The position numbers and the translations under genes were made by a program. Shown here piece by piece: positions 1 to 11,154 of a stretch of 64,000 nt of DNA; the stretch's first letter is position 1, and every line of letters starts with the position of its first letter. Origin of the DNA: Yoonia sp. R2331 (GTDB taxonomy: Bacteria; Pseudomonadota; Alphaproteobacteria; Rhodobacterales; Rhodobacteraceae). The notes beneath the pieces were generated by a model, which ran no database searches, was not told the origin of the DNA, and saw only the letters and a program-made list of their open reading frames with translations. The stretch covers positions 495,001 through 559,000 of the forward strand of contig NZ_JBGCUN010000002.1 in the NCBI RefSeq assembly GCF_041103235.1. The letters run 5' to 3'.

Positions 1-89
1 CTGCAATGTATGCATTTTGATCTAAGGCCCTCTTTTGATTACGATACAAAAGGGAGAGGGCGAGAAGAAGTCTGACTTCTTCTGGATCA
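1..89 (+). other. 3' end of the 16S-23S internal transcribed spacer
   Basis: This is the tail of the rRNA spacer. Bases 76-97 are complementary to 2912-2933 with a single T-T mismatch (81/2928), which makes the long stem at the base of pre-23S rRNA that RNase III normally cuts. Bases 64-70 can instead pair with 76-82 as a local 7-bp hairpin with a 5-nt loop, so the two structures compete for the same arm. No tRNA lies in this part; tRNA-Ile and tRNA-Ala would be expected further upstream, outside the window. Confidence 0.8.
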
Positions 90-2920
<2,831 letters not shown>

Positions 2921-3010
2921 GATCCAGTAGAAGGGAGACCTTCGACTGATCTTCAAGATACATACACTTACATTAGCCGTATTTGGCTTGGAACCTGATT
3001 TTGTTTATTT

Positions 3011-3128
3011 GGTGTGGTGGTCATAGCGTGAGCAAAACACCCGATCCCATCCCGAACTCGGCCGTTAAGTGCCACAGCGCTGATGGTACTGCGTCTTAAG
3101 ACGTGGGAGAGTAAGTCACTGCCACACC
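3011..3128 (+). rRNA. rrf: 5S ribosomal RNA
   Basis: The 5S rRNA follows 23S by about 90 bp. Helix I is seen directly: GGTGTGG at 3011-3017 pairs with CCACACC at 3122-3128. The conserved CCCGATCCCATCCCGAACTCGG block is present at 3040-3061. Length is about 118 nt, normal for the group. Confidence 0.95.
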
Positions 3129-3174
3129 TAATAAGCAAAATCAGGGTATCTCTCTGCGATGATCATAACAAACG

Positions 3175-3196
3175 GCGCCGCTCTGCGGCGCTTTTT
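3175..3196 (+). terminator. Intrinsic terminator of the rRNA operon
   Basis: Perfect 6-bp GC stem GCGCCG (3175-3180) / CGGCGC (3186-3191), loop CTCTG, then TTTTT at 3192-3196. It lies 47 bp after 5S rRNA and should end the rrn transcript before the sulfotransferase gene and tRNA-fMet. The stretch 3197-3389 holds nothing I can recognise. Confidence 0.85.
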
Positions 3197-3389
3197 GCGT
3201 TTTTGGGCCAGGAATTCCGAAAGTACGCGATAAGAACCGACCGATATGTCGATGCGGCCGCATTTTTGGTGGTGCGCGCCACAAATCTTAATGGTTAACG
3301 TGCCTTAAGGTGTCGATGCGCTTGGTCTGTGCATCAGTTCTGCATCATCTGTGCATATTGCAAAAACGCGTTAATCGCCCTCCGGCGGG

Positions 3390-4136
3390 TCAGCGTTCGA
3401 TGGTCCAATCTGCATGTCCCAGATCATCCAGAACCGCTCGAACCTGGTCCCGATCCTCGGGAACAAATCGATCAAGCAAGTGGGTGGAGTTGATCTTGGC
3501 CAACGGTGCGGAAAGGTCCTGTTCTGCAAGCCCCAAAAACGCGACGATCTGCCCGAAATAACCTGCCAGAATGTCGCTATAGCTTATGAAAAGGCAGGGT
3601 CCCACAGCGCGATCAGCGACATCCGCAAACCGCCGCGTCTGGTTGCGCACGAATTTGCGAAACGCCGCTTCGTCAAAGTGGATCATGCCGCTGTTGCCCG
3701 CTTTGTCGTCAGATTGCCGGTGCCAAACGCCCGATGCCCGCGCCAGTTCTCGCGAGGTGAAGCCGCCCAATTTGTTCTTTCTTTCCAGTACGATCTTGTG
3801 AATGTTCGGATCCCGCAGCAGCGTGTCACAGGTGGATTTCTCTTGCCCGGGCCACATTTTAAACCCGACACATTGTTTGCCGTCCCCATGGTTCAGGACC
3901 GCATAGGCAAAGCGCGTCGGATCGTCATCGCGCAGGTTTAGGTCATGTCGGGCAAGAAAATCCGCGCTAAAATCGTCCTGCGAGCGTTTGCGGTGAAAGA
4001 TCTCTTCATGCGCACGCACATCGGGGTGGTTGGCAAGGGTGCGCATCACCACAGTTGTGCCGCTGCGCGCCGTGGAAATCAGGACAAATCGGGTCTTGGG
4101 CGGCATGGATGTCTCTTGGATGACGTGTCGCGACAA
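3390..4136 (-). CDS. Sulfotransferase family protein
   Basis: Predicted PAPS-dependent sulfotransferase of 248 residues, similar in style to the NodH/LPS-type sulfotransferases of alphaproteobacteria. The 5'-phosphosulfate loop is visible as STARSGTT at residues 21-28, directly after a hydrophobic strand. A charged stretch in the middle and SYSDILAG near residue 215 resemble the family's second half. The acceptor cannot be read from sequence. A start at Met11 is equally possible. The gene is alone, points against the rRNA operon, and sits between 5S rRNA and tRNA-fMet, an unusual place that suggests insertion. Family assignment is good; substrate unknown. Confidence 0.8.
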   Translation of the reverse strand: MSRHVIQETSMPPKTRFVLISTARSGTTVVMRTLANHPDVRAHEEIFHRKRSQDDFSADFLARHDLNLRDDDPTRFAYAVLNHGDGKQCVGFKMWPGQEKSTCDTLLRDPNIHKIVLERKNKLGGFTSRELARASGVWHRQSDDKAGNSGMIHFDEAAFRKFVRNQTRRFADVADRAVGPCLFISYSDILAGYFGQIVAFLGLAEQDLSAPLAKINSTHLLDRFVPEDRDQVRAVLDDLGHADWTIER

Positions 4137-4217
4137 TCTGTGCGTGTGGTGGTCCTGTCAACGCTGCTTTTCGCGGAAAAAAGCCAAAAGAATCGGTGGA
4201 TTCACCGGTCCGCCCCC

Positions 4218-4244
4218 TTGCGGTCCCGCCTGCATCGGCATAAT
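4218..4244 (+). promoter_or_regulatory. Candidate promoter for tRNA-fMet
   Basis: TTGCGG (4218-4223) as -35 and CATAAT (4239-4244) as -10, with a 15-bp spacer (16 bp if the -35 is read as CTTGCG). The -10 lies about 15 bp before the mature tRNA end, which leaves only a short leader. Since a terminator closes the rrn operon upstream, the tRNA needs its own promoter. Inference from sequence only. Confidence 0.45.
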
Positions 4245-4258
4245 TAACGCAGACTTGG

Positions 4259-4335
<77 letters not shown>

Positions 4336-4342
4336 AGACAAG

Positions 4343-4362
4343 CCGCCCTTTGGGGCGGTTTT
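4343..4362 (+). terminator. Intrinsic terminator after tRNA-fMet
   Basis: Stem CCGCCC (4343-4348) / GGGCGG (4353-4358) with a 4-nt loop, followed by TTTT. It starts 8 bp after the tRNA CCA end. Confidence 0.8.
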
Positions 4363-4453
4363 GTCGTTTCTGGGTGGGGGTCATCGCCCCGTCGCGTTGG
4401 ACAGCCCAGCCTGCACGCCGTAAGACGAAGGCGCACCAGATTGGAGCCTCGCG

Positions 4454-5152
4454 ATGTCCTTTGTCTTTCCGCCCCGTGCTTTGCCCGAACTGCCTGTCGC
4501 TGGCCACCCAGATGTCTATGCCGTGGCGCGGATATTCTGTGTCGGACGCAATTATGCGGCCCACGCTGCTGAAATGGGTGGCGAAGTGGATCGCGAAGCA
4601 CCGTGGTATTTCACCAAGTCGGCCTTTGCCCTGGCGCAAAGCGGACAGACGCTGCCGTATCCGCCCGGAACCGCGAATTATCATCACGAGGTCGAGCTGG
4701 TGATCGCTGTTGGCGCGCCAGTGTTTCAGGCAGATGAGGCCGCTGCAGAAACCGCGATTTACGGCTATGCCTGCGGGCTGGATATGACCCGCCGGGATCG
4801 GCAGCAGGACGGCAAGGACCATCGCCGCCCTTGGGATCTGGGCAAGGATGTTGAAAACGGCGCGGTGATCGGAGCGATCACTCCTGCTTCGGATTTTTCG
4901 GGCCCTCGCGGGCAGCGCATCCAACTTAGCATCGGCGATGCATTGCGGCAGGATGCGGTGCTGGACGACATGGTCTGGTCCTGCGCAGAGATCATCAGCC
5001 ATTTGTCACGCTACTATCATCTGCAGCCCGGCGACCTGATCATGACCGGCACGCCTGCCGGTGTTGGACCGGTGCAGCCGGGTGATCTTTTGACAGGTCA
5101 GATTGATGGTTTGCAGCCCGTGACGCTGACGATTGGTGCGCCGCAAGCATGA
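4454..5152 (+). CDS. Fumarylacetoacetate hydrolase (FAH) family protein
   Basis: A 232-residue single-domain FAH-family enzyme. Members hydrolyse or tautomerise beta-diketo acids such as acylpyruvates and fumarylpyruvate using a divalent metal. The metal-binding signature HHEVELV is at residues 77-83, with the downstream GLDMTRRD and MTGTPAGVG segments typical of the family. A CVGRNYAAHAAEMG segment near residue 30 matches the acylpyruvase/NagK-like branch. The next gene, a glycosyltransferase, starts inside its stop codon (ATGA, 4-bp overlap), so the two are probably cotranscribed although no pathway links them. The exact substrate is not deducible. Confidence 0.85.
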   Translation: MSFVFPPRALPELPVAGHPDVYAVARIFCVGRNYAAHAAEMGGEVDREAPWYFTKSAFALAQSGQTLPYPPGTANYHHEVELVIAVGAPVFQADEAAAETAIYGYACGLDMTRRDRQQDGKDHRRPWDLGKDVENGAVIGAITPASDFSGPRGQRIQLSIGDALRQDAVLDDMVWSCAEIISHLSRYYHLQPGDLIMTGTPAGVGPVQPGDLLTGQIDGLQPVTLTIGAPQA

Positions 5153-6369
5153 CGCTGCGGACGGTCATAATTGTCAGTGACAGTGCACAAGTTGATGGTG
5201 GGTTAGGCAAGGTTGCCGTCACCTCGGCCATTGCCTTGTCCGAAATGGGCCTGCGCGTGATCTTCTTTTGCCCGATTGCCGGCATTGATCCTAGGCTAGA
5301 GGCAGCCGGTGTCACGGTGCACTGTCTGGGGCAAACCGCCCCGTCCGAGGACCCCAGCCGCTGGCGCGGCATGATGCGCGGGATCTGGAACCGCGACGCG
5401 GCAGGCGCCCTGCGTGATCTGGTCCTCGAGCACGATCCTGCGACGACAGTGCTGCACTGCCACGGGTATTCCAAAGCCCTATCGCCCGCGATTGGCCCGA
5501 TCCTGACCGGAGGGCCTGTGCGTTGCCTTTATACAATGCACGAATTCTTCCTTGCTTGTCCGAACGGTGGGTTTTTCGATTTTCCGCGTGCGCAGATTTG
5601 CTCTCGCAAGCCACTGGGCCTGTCGTGCCTGACCACGCAATGCGACAGCCGCCACGCAGTTCACAAGGTGTGGCGGACGGCGCGGCAGGTTGCACTGCAC
5701 GGGCCGGGGCGGATGCCGCGCCGATTGCGGGATGTTGCCTTTATCTCTGACACGCAAAAGCAGGTGATGGTCCCGTACTTGGCGGCAGAGACGCGATTGC
5801 ATCGTGTCCCGAACCCCGTGGATTTGGGCAAAGGGCCACGAGTTGCGGCTGAGGACAACGACGCGTTTGTCTTTGTCGGACGGCTGGAGCCGGATAAGGG
5901 CGCGTTGGATTTTGCGCGTGCCGCCAAAGATGCAGGTGTGCGCGCGGTTTTTGTTGGCGCGGGGCGACAAGAGGCCCAGATCAGGGCGCTTTTGCCCGAC
6001 GCGCAGATTACGGGCTGGGTCGGGCCTGATGCGGTCGCCTCGTATTTGGCGCAAGCGCGCGCGCTGGTTTTTCCAAGCCTTTGGCAAGAGACGTTTGGAC
6101 TGGTCGCCTATGAGGCGTTGGGGCGCGGGGTGCCGGTGATCACAGGCGCATGGAACGCCGCGCACGAAGGAATTGCGCAGGGTGAAACCGGCCTGATCTA
6201 CGATATGCCGGATCAGCTGATGGCCACGCTGAAAGCAATGGATGCCACCACGGCGGGGCGCATGTCTCAAGCCGCTTTTGCGCGCAGAGACACCTATGGG
6301 CTGTCGCCGCGGGCCCATGCCACGCGACTGGTTGAAGTCTATCAGACGCTTTTGCAGGAATGCACATAG
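5149..6369 (+). CDS. Glycosyltransferase family 4 protein
   Basis: A 406-residue GT-B fold glycosyltransferase. The N-terminal half begins with a nucleotide-fold strand followed by a glycine-rich DGGLGKVAVT segment. The C-terminal donor-binding half carries VFVGRLEPDKG and the GT4 E-x7-E motif, Glu314 and Glu322 (ETFGLVAYE). Such enzymes add sugars to lipopolysaccharide or capsule on the inner leaflet. A Cys-rich stretch around residues 140-165 is unusual. It overlaps the FAH gene by 4 bp and no other polysaccharide gene is nearby, so it looks like a stand-alone transferase. Sugar and acceptor unknown. Confidence 0.87.
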   Translation: MTLRTVIIVSDSAQVDGGLGKVAVTSAIALSEMGLRVIFFCPIAGIDPRLEAAGVTVHCLGQTAPSEDPSRWRGMMRGIWNRDAAGALRDLVLEHDPATTVLHCHGYSKALSPAIGPILTGGPVRCLYTMHEFFLACPNGGFFDFPRAQICSRKPLGLSCLTTQCDSRHAVHKVWRTARQVALHGPGRMPRRLRDVAFISDTQKQVMVPYLAAETRLHRVPNPVDLGKGPRVAAEDNDAFVFVGRLEPDKGALDFARAAKDAGVRAVFVGAGRQEAQIRALLPDAQITGWVGPDAVASYLAQARALVFPSLWQETFGLVAYEALGRGVPVITGAWNAAHEGIAQGETGLIYDMPDQLMATLKAMDATTAGRMSQAAFARRDTYGLSPRAHATRLVEVYQTLLQECT

Positions 6370-6392
6370 ACCTCTCATTTGGGTGGTCTTTT
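6368..6392 (+). terminator. Possible weak terminator
   Basis: AGACC (6368-6372) and GGTCT (6385-6389) form a 5-bp stem with a 12-nt loop, followed by TTT. It overlaps the glycosyltransferase stop codon and precedes the ABC transporter genes. The stem is short and the loop long, so this is tentative. Confidence 0.35.
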
Positions 6393-6447
6393 CACTTCTG
6401 ACATGCGCCGATAGGGTGACGACAAGTAGCCACCAGAAAGAGACGTC

Positions 6448-7374
6448 ATGTCCAGCATTGTGTCCGTCAAGAACCTGCGCAAATCCTATGCCGGTGGGTT
6501 CGAGGCGTTGAAATCCGTGAACCTGGAGATCGAAGAGGGTGAAATTCTCGCCCTGCTCGGGCCGAATGGCGCGGGGAAAACGACATTGATTTCAACGATT
6601 TGCGGGATCACCGTTGCGACATCCGGGCAGATTGAGGTGGGTGGGCATGACACGGTCACGGACTTTCGTGCCGCGCGCAATCTGATCGGATTGGTGCCGC
6701 AAGAGATCAATCTGGAACCGTTTGAGACTGTGATGAACACGGTGCGGTTTTCGCGCGGGTTGTTCGGCAAGCCCCGCGACGACGCTTATCTTGAAAAGGT
6801 GTTGGAGCAATTGTCGCTGACCGACAAGAAGGACGCCAAGATCATGATGCTGTCGGGCGGCATGAAACGGCGGGTGCTAATTGCCAAAGCGCTGAGCCAT
6901 GAACCGCGCGTCCTGTTTCTGGATGAACCGACAGCGGGCGTGGATGTCGAGCTTCGCAAGGAGATGTGGGAGGTCGTCGCAGGCCTGAAGGCCAGCGGTG
7001 TGACGATCATTCTGACGACTCATTACATCGAAGAGGCCGAGGCGATCGCCGACCGTGTTGGCGTCATCAGCAAAGGCGAAATTCTGGTTGTGCAGGACAA
7101 GGCCGAGATGATGGCCCAGATGGGCAAGAAACAGTTGCGGGTCGATCTGGCAGAGGCCTTCAGCGCGGTGCCTGACGCCTTGTCCCACTATGGGTTGGAG
7201 CCAAGCGAAGACCGCATGTCTCTGACCTATACCTATGACACCCGTAGCGACCGCACCGGCATCCGCACCCTGCTGAATGATTTGTCAGAGGTCGGGTTGA
7301 AGATGGTTGATCTGCAAACACAGCAAAGCAGTCTTGAAGACATCTTTGTGGGAATGGTGAAGGAAGACTCATGA
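6448..7374 (+). CDS. ABC-2 type transporter ATP-binding protein (YadG-like)
   Basis: The 308-residue nucleotide-binding subunit of an export-type ABC transporter. Walker [10 protein letters not shown] is at 38-46, the signature LSGGMKRR at 135-142 and Walker [11 protein letters not shown] at 155-164. Length, the [14 protein letters not shown] segment and the C-terminal extension resemble E. coli YadG, whose partner YadH matches the next gene. The permease start overlaps this stop by 4 bp, so the pair forms one translationally coupled transporter. The exported substrate is unknown. Confidence 0.9.
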   Translation: MSSIVSVKNLRKSYAGGFEALKSVNLEIEEGEILALLGPNGAGKTTLISTICGITVATSGQIEVGGHDTVTDFRAARNLIGLVPQEINLEPFETVMNTVRFSRGLFGKPRDDAYLEKVLEQLSLTDKKDAKIMMLSGGMKRRVLIAKALSHEPRVLFLDEPTAGVDVELRKEMWEVVAGLKASGVTIILTTHYIEEAEAIADRVGVISKGEILVVQDKAEMMAQMGKKQLRVDLAEAFSAVPDALSHYGLEPSEDRMSLTYTYDTRSDRTGIRTLLNDLSEVGLKMVDLQTQQSSLEDIFVGMVKEDS

Positions 7375-8132
7375 ACCTCACAGCGGTAAAATCCATCTAT
7401 ATCTTTGAAATGCAGAGGTTTTTCCGGACGATCACACAAAGCCTCGTCTCGCCGGTTCTGTCGACCTCGCTTTATTTTGTGGTCTTCGGGGCGGCCATCG
7501 GCAGCCGGATTCAAGAGGTCGAGGGTGTGAGCTATGGCGCGTTTATCGTGCCCGGACTGATCATGTTGAGCGTGATGACGCAGGCCACGTCAAACGCCAG
7601 TTTCGGGATATATTTCCCAAAATTCATTGGCACGATTTACGAGTTGCTATCGGCGCCCGTGAACTTTCTTGAGATCACAATCGGCTACGTGGGCGCTGCT
7701 GCGACCAAGGCGTTGTTTATCGGTGTGATCATTCTGGCCACAGCGTTTCTGTTCGTTGATATCCAGATCGCGCACCCCTTTGCGATGCTGGCGTTTCTGG
7801 TGATGACCTGTTTCAGCTTTGCCTTGCTGGGCTTTATCATCGGCATCTGGGCGGGCAACTTTGAACAATTGCAGTTGATCCCGCTCTTGATCATCACGCC
7901 GCTCGTTTTTCTGGGTGGATCGTTTTATTCGATCACCATGTTGCCCCCTGTCTGGCAGACGATCACCATGTTCAACCCGGTGGTCTATCTGATCTCCGGT
8001 TTCCGCTGGTCGTTCTTCGGTACTGCTGATGTGGGCATCGGGTCGTCGCTTTTTGCGATCCTGCTGTTTATGGCGATCTGCCTGACGACGATTTGGTGGA
8101 TTTTCCGCACAGGCTGGCGGATTCGGCAGTGA
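7371..8132 (+). CDS. ABC-2 type transporter permease (YadH-like)
   Basis: A 253-residue inner-membrane protein with about six hydrophobic segments: one near residues 20-45, one at 55-75, two between 100 and 160, one around 170-190 and one at the C terminus. This fits the ABC-2 permease fold. It starts within the stop codon of the ATPase gene and almost certainly forms the membrane channel for it. Size and partner are like YadGH of E. coli, a transporter of undefined substrate. Confidence 0.9.
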   Translation: MNLTAVKSIYIFEMQRFFRTITQSLVSPVLSTSLYFVVFGAAIGSRIQEVEGVSYGAFIVPGLIMLSVMTQATSNASFGIYFPKFIGTIYELLSAPVNFLEITIGYVGAAATKALFIGVIILATAFLFVDIQIAHPFAMLAFLVMTCFSFALLGFIIGIWAGNFEQLQLIPLLIITPLVFLGGSFYSITMLPPVWQTITMFNPVVYLISGFRWSFFGTADVGIGSSLFAILLFMAICLTTIWWIFRTGWRIRQ

Positions 8133-8133
8133 C

Positions 8134-8979
8134 GTGGGGGATGCGCCCTTGTTGCAGGCCCTCATGCGGCCTAAGTCATTCGGCATGAAGCACCTTATCC
8201 CGTTCATGAAAACCGAACCGCTGGTGAATGTGATCCGCCTTCAGGGCGCGATCAGCAACAGCGGTCAGGGGTTGGATGATCCCTCGCTTGCAGCTGTCAT
8301 CGAAAAGGCCTTTCGCAGGGGTAAACCTGTGGCCGTCGGATTGCAGATTAATTGTCCTGGCGGAAGCCCGGTGCAGTCTTCACTGATTGCCGCGCGCATT
8401 CGCCGTCTGTCCGAGGAAAAAGAAGTTCCGGTATTTGCCTTTGTGGAGGATGTCGCGGCCTCTGGCGGATATTGGCTGGCCTGCGCCGCAGATGAGATTT
8501 ACGCCGACGCCAGCAGCCTTGTTGGGTCCATCGGCGTGATTTCGGCGGGGTTCGGAATGCAAGACCTGATCGCGAACTACGGAGTCGAACGGCGGGTGCA
8601 TACGGCGGGGACGTCAAAATCGATGCTGGATCCATTCCAGAAAGAAAAGCCCGCAGATGTGAAGCGCCTGAAAGGGTGGCTGGATCAGCTGCACGAGAAT
8701 TTCATCGCGCACGTCAAGGCGCGGCGGGGGGCCAAGTTGTCTGACAACAAGGCGTTGTACACTGGCGAAGTCTGGATTGGCGCGCATGCGGTGGTCGAAG
8801 GGTTGATCGACGGTGTCGATCATCTGGTGCCGTTCATGAAGGCACGGTTTGGCGACAAGGTGCGCCTGCGGCGCTATGGCCCGCGTCGCAGCCTGTTCCA
8901 GCGCCTAGGCGCCAGCATCACGGCGGCGACGGTAGCCGGGATCGAGGACCGCGCCGCCTTTGCCCGGTTCGGGCTTTGA
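8134..8979 (+). CDS. S49 family peptidase (SppA/SohB-like)
   Basis: A 281-residue membrane-associated serine protease of the signal peptide peptidase A family. The Ser-Lys dyad is visible: Ser110 in DVAASGGYWLA and Lys162 in GTSKSMLDP. There is one protease domain, as in SohB and the short SppA forms, not the double-length E. coli SppA. The reading frame opens with GTG one base after the upstream stop. In-frame ATGs at 8164, 8188 and 8209 are alternatives, and none has a clear ribosome-binding site, so the N terminus is uncertain. No obvious signal peptide or N-terminal membrane segment is seen. Confidence 0.88.
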   Translation: MGDAPLLQALMRPKSFGMKHLIPFMKTEPLVNVIRLQGAISNSGQGLDDPSLAAVIEKAFRRGKPVAVGLQINCPGGSPVQSSLIAARIRRLSEEKEVPVFAFVEDVAASGGYWLACAADEIYADASSLVGSIGVISAGFGMQDLIANYGVERRVHTAGTSKSMLDPFQKEKPADVKRLKGWLDQLHENFIAHVKARRGAKLSDNKALYTGEVWIGAHAVVEGLIDGVDHLVPFMKARFGDKVRLRRYGPRRSLFQRLGASITAATVAGIEDRAAFARFGL

Positions 8980-8980
8980 C

Positions 8981-9148
8981 ATGCTGATCAAGGTTGTTGC
9001 CCTTTTCCTGGCCTTTATGGCTGTACTGGCGATGTTCGGCAAAGTCCGCTTGCCCGGACAAGCCCGACTTGCGTCGGCAAAGTGCAAAGGGTGTGGGCGA
9101 TACCGCATCGGCAAAGGGCCCTGTGCCTGCGGGCGAGGAAAGACCTGA
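8981..9148 (+). CDS. Membrane-anchored zinc-ribbon-like microprotein
   Basis: A 55-residue protein starting one base after the peptidase stop, with its own stop overlapping the next ATG. Residues 1-18 are a hydrophobic membrane segment. The C-terminal part has a Cys-x2-Cys pair (KCKGCGRYRIG) followed by Cys-Ala-Cys (GPCACGRG), a plausible one-zinc site. I believe similar tiny proteins occur at this place in other Rhodobacteraceae, but I cannot confirm this. Function unknown. Tight packing between two real genes and the cysteine pattern support it being coding. Confidence 0.75.
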   Translation: MLIKVVALFLAFMAVLAMFGKVRLPGQARLASAKCKGCGRYRIGKGPCACGRGKT

Positions 9149-10092
9149 TGGATTGGATTTATGTCATCGTGGGTCTGGTGATCCTGCTGCTGGCAGGCGA
9201 CAGCCTTGTCAAAGGCGCGGTCAACATGTCGTTGCGGCTGGGCGTTCCTGCGCTGATCGTGTCACTGACGATCGTGGCTTTTGGCACCTCCGCGCCAGAG
9301 TTGCTGATTTCGGTTCAGGCCATTCTCGACGGTGTGCCGGGGATTGCCATCGGGAACGTGGTAGGATCCAACACGGCCAATGTGTTGCTGGTGCTGGGTA
9401 TTCCCGCCCTATTGGCGGCGATGCACACGTCTGAATGTGACACGCGCAAAAGTTATCTGCAGATGATTGCGGCCACCGCCCTTTTCATCGCGCTGGCGTT
9501 CACGGGCGTGTTCACATGGTGGAGCGGGCTAATCCTGCTGGCGGCTTTGGCCGCGATGCTTGGTTACGCGGTGCTTGAAGTTAAGCGCCACCGCCGCGCC
9601 TGCGCCGGTGACGAGGACGAAGAGATCGAAGGCGCGGACCCGAACCTTGGCTGGGCCAAGATCGCGATGTTTCTCGTGCTGGGCATGATTGGCCTGCCAT
9701 TGGGGGCGAGCCTTCTTGTGGATGGGTCTACGAATATCGCGCGGTCTTACGGCATAACCGAGACGGTGATCGGTCTGACCCTCGTGGCGATTGGCACCTC
9801 CCTGCCAGAGCTTGCGACAACAGTAATGGCCGCACTACGCCGTCAGGCGGACGTCGCGCTTGGCAATGTGATCGGGTCGAACATGTTCAACCTTTTGGGC
9901 ATTATCGGTGTGGCGAGCCTTGTGGGACCGATCCCGGTCGATGACCAATTCCTGAGCTTTGATCTGTGGGTCATGCTGGGCGCATCGCTTCTGTTGATCC
10001 CGTTTGTGTTCCTGCGCCAGAACATCACCCGCGTTTGGGGCGTCGTGCTGAGTGTAGCCTATGTCACCTATCTGGTTGTGGTGCTGGTCTGA
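9148..10092 (+). CDS. Calcium/sodium antiporter (CaCA family)
   Basis: A 314-residue inner-membrane exchanger with about ten transmembrane segments in two inverted repeats. Each repeat carries the family's alpha motif: AFGTSAPELLISV near residue 47 and AIGTSLPELATTV near residue 214, with GNVVGSN and GNVIGSN following. The acidic loop between halves (DEDEEIE near 155-160) lies in the cytoplasm. This is the YrbG-like bacterial branch, exchanging Ca2+ for Na+ or H+. The ATG overlaps the preceding stop (TGATG), and the next gene starts on this gene's last base. Confidence 0.92.
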   Translation: MDWIYVIVGLVILLLAGDSLVKGAVNMSLRLGVPALIVSLTIVAFGTSAPELLISVQAILDGVPGIAIGNVVGSNTANVLLVLGIPALLAAMHTSECDTRKSYLQMIAATALFIALAFTGVFTWWSGLILLAALAAMLGYAVLEVKRHRRACAGDEDEEIEGADPNLGWAKIAMFLVLGMIGLPLGASLLVDGSTNIARSYGITETVIGLTLVAIGTSLPELATTVMAALRRQADVALGNVIGSNMFNLLGIIGVASLVGPIPVDDQFLSFDLWVMLGASLLLIPFVFLRQNITRVWGVVLSVAYVTYLVVVLV

Positions 10093-10871
10093 TGCCCACG
10101 GCCTTGGTCACAGGTGGTGGCGCGCGGCTGGGGCGCGCGATGGCGCTGTATCTGGGTGGGCGCGGCTATGACGTGGCGGTGCATTATGCAAGCTCTGGCG
10201 ATGGCGCGGCAGAGGTCGTGACCGAGTTGGAAGCGATGGGACAGCGTGGCGCGGCGTTGCAGGCTGATCTGCTGGACGAGGCGGCCGCGCAGGCGCTGTT
10301 ACCTGCCGCTGCAAAGGTGCTGGGCGGGCCGGTGACCTGTCTGATCAACAACGCCTCGATCTTCGAATATGACAACATCGGCAGTGCCACCCGCAAGAGC
10401 TGGGACCGGCATATGGAAAGCAATCTGCGCGCGCCCTTTGTGCTGACGCAAGCCTTGGCGCAGCAGGCCCCGGACCCGGTGATGGACGCGCATGACGAAC
10501 CCGTCGCGCAGGCGCTGGTCGTCAACATGTTGGATCAAAGGGTGCAAAAGCTGACACCGGAATTCATGACCTACACGATTGCCAAGATGGGGTTGTGGGC
10601 GATGACACGCACCGCAGCTCAGGCGCTGGCCCCGCGTGTGCGGGTTAATGGCATTGGTCCGGGCCCGACCCTGAAGGGGCATCGTCAGTCAGAGCAACAC
10701 TTTGATCGGCAACGCAAAGCCACCATTTTGGGCCGTGGCGCTGACCCCGAGGGGATCACCGCAGCGTTGGGATATCTGTTGGACGCGCGGGCGGTGACGG
10801 GTCAGATGATCGCAGTTGATGGCGGTCAGCACCTGGCCTGGCAGACGCCCGATGTGCTGGGGGTCGAATGA
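10092..10871 (+). CDS. SDR family oxidoreductase, pteridine-reductase/FolM-like
   Basis: A 259-residue NAD(P)H-dependent short-chain dehydrogenase. The cofactor motif TGGGARLG is at 7-14, NNAS at 86-89 and the catalytic Tyr161-x3-Lys165 (YTIAK). The usual catalytic serine region is replaced by VVNMLDQ, which with the NNAS motif is characteristic of pteridine reductase PTR1 and FolM (dihydromonapterin/dihydrofolate reductase activity). The start overlaps the exchanger stop by one base. The assignment to pterin reduction is by family resemblance only. Confidence 0.82.
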   Translation: MPTALVTGGGARLGRAMALYLGGRGYDVAVHYASSGDGAAEVVTELEAMGQRGAALQADLLDEAAAQALLPAAAKVLGGPVTCLINNASIFEYDNIGSATRKSWDRHMESNLRAPFVLTQALAQQAPDPVMDAHDEPVAQALVVNMLDQRVQKLTPEFMTYTIAKMGLWAMTRTAAQALAPRVRVNGIGPGPTLKGHRQSEQHFDRQRKATILGRGADPEGITAALGYLLDARAVTGQMIAVDGGQHLAWQTPDVLGVE

Positions 10872-10993
10872 CGCCGCGGCAAGTTGTGCACTACGCCGGG
10901 CAAGCGTCACAATTGATTTACAAAAGCTTAACGTTATCAGCGGCTTGGCGTGTGGACGAAAAAATACACAGTAAAAACAATAGCTTACAATAG

Positions 10994-11010
10994 TGCCTAA
11001 AAATTAGGCA
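10994..11010. promoter_or_regulatory. Perfect 17-bp palindrome upstream of uvrC, candidate operator
   Basis: TGCCTAA (10994-11000), AAA spacer, TTAGGCA (11004-11010): 7-bp arms with perfect symmetry in an AT-rich part of the 283-bp gap between the SDR gene and uvrC. It has the look of a dimeric repressor site but matches no operator I can name. The rest of the gap holds a DnaA-box-like 9-mer (11072-11080) and no convincing gene. Confidence 0.5.
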
Positions 11011-11071
11011 AAGCGATGAAACCCGCAAAAACCAAAGAGGAATCGCGCGACATCAGAATTTGCCCACGGAG

Positions 11072-11080
11072 TTATCCACA
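11072..11080 (+). promoter_or_regulatory. Consensus DnaA box
   Basis: TTATCCACA, identical to the high-affinity DnaA 9-mer, 75 bp upstream of the uvrC start. It is a single copy. I see no cluster of further boxes nor an AT-rich unwinding element, so this is not offered as oriC. It could regulate uvrC or titrate DnaA, or occur by chance. Confidence 0.45.
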
Positions 11081-11154
11081 GAAAACGGGGATACCTTTCA
11101 TCTTGTTCCCGACCAACTATCGTTGCAGCAGGCAATAGAATCACAGGTGACACC

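Noticed and set aside
3353-3385. Terminator for the sulfotransferase gene on the minus strand
   Set aside because: The CGCC/GGCG stem is 4 bp and the T-run lies 9 nt away.
11016-11138. 40-codon frame (MKPAKTKEESRD...) upstream of uvrC
   Set aside because: Ribosome-binding site weak; frame runs through the DnaA box region; composition not convincing.
10872-11154. Chromosomal origin of replication
   Set aside because: Only one consensus DnaA box and no box cluster or typical origin neighbours.
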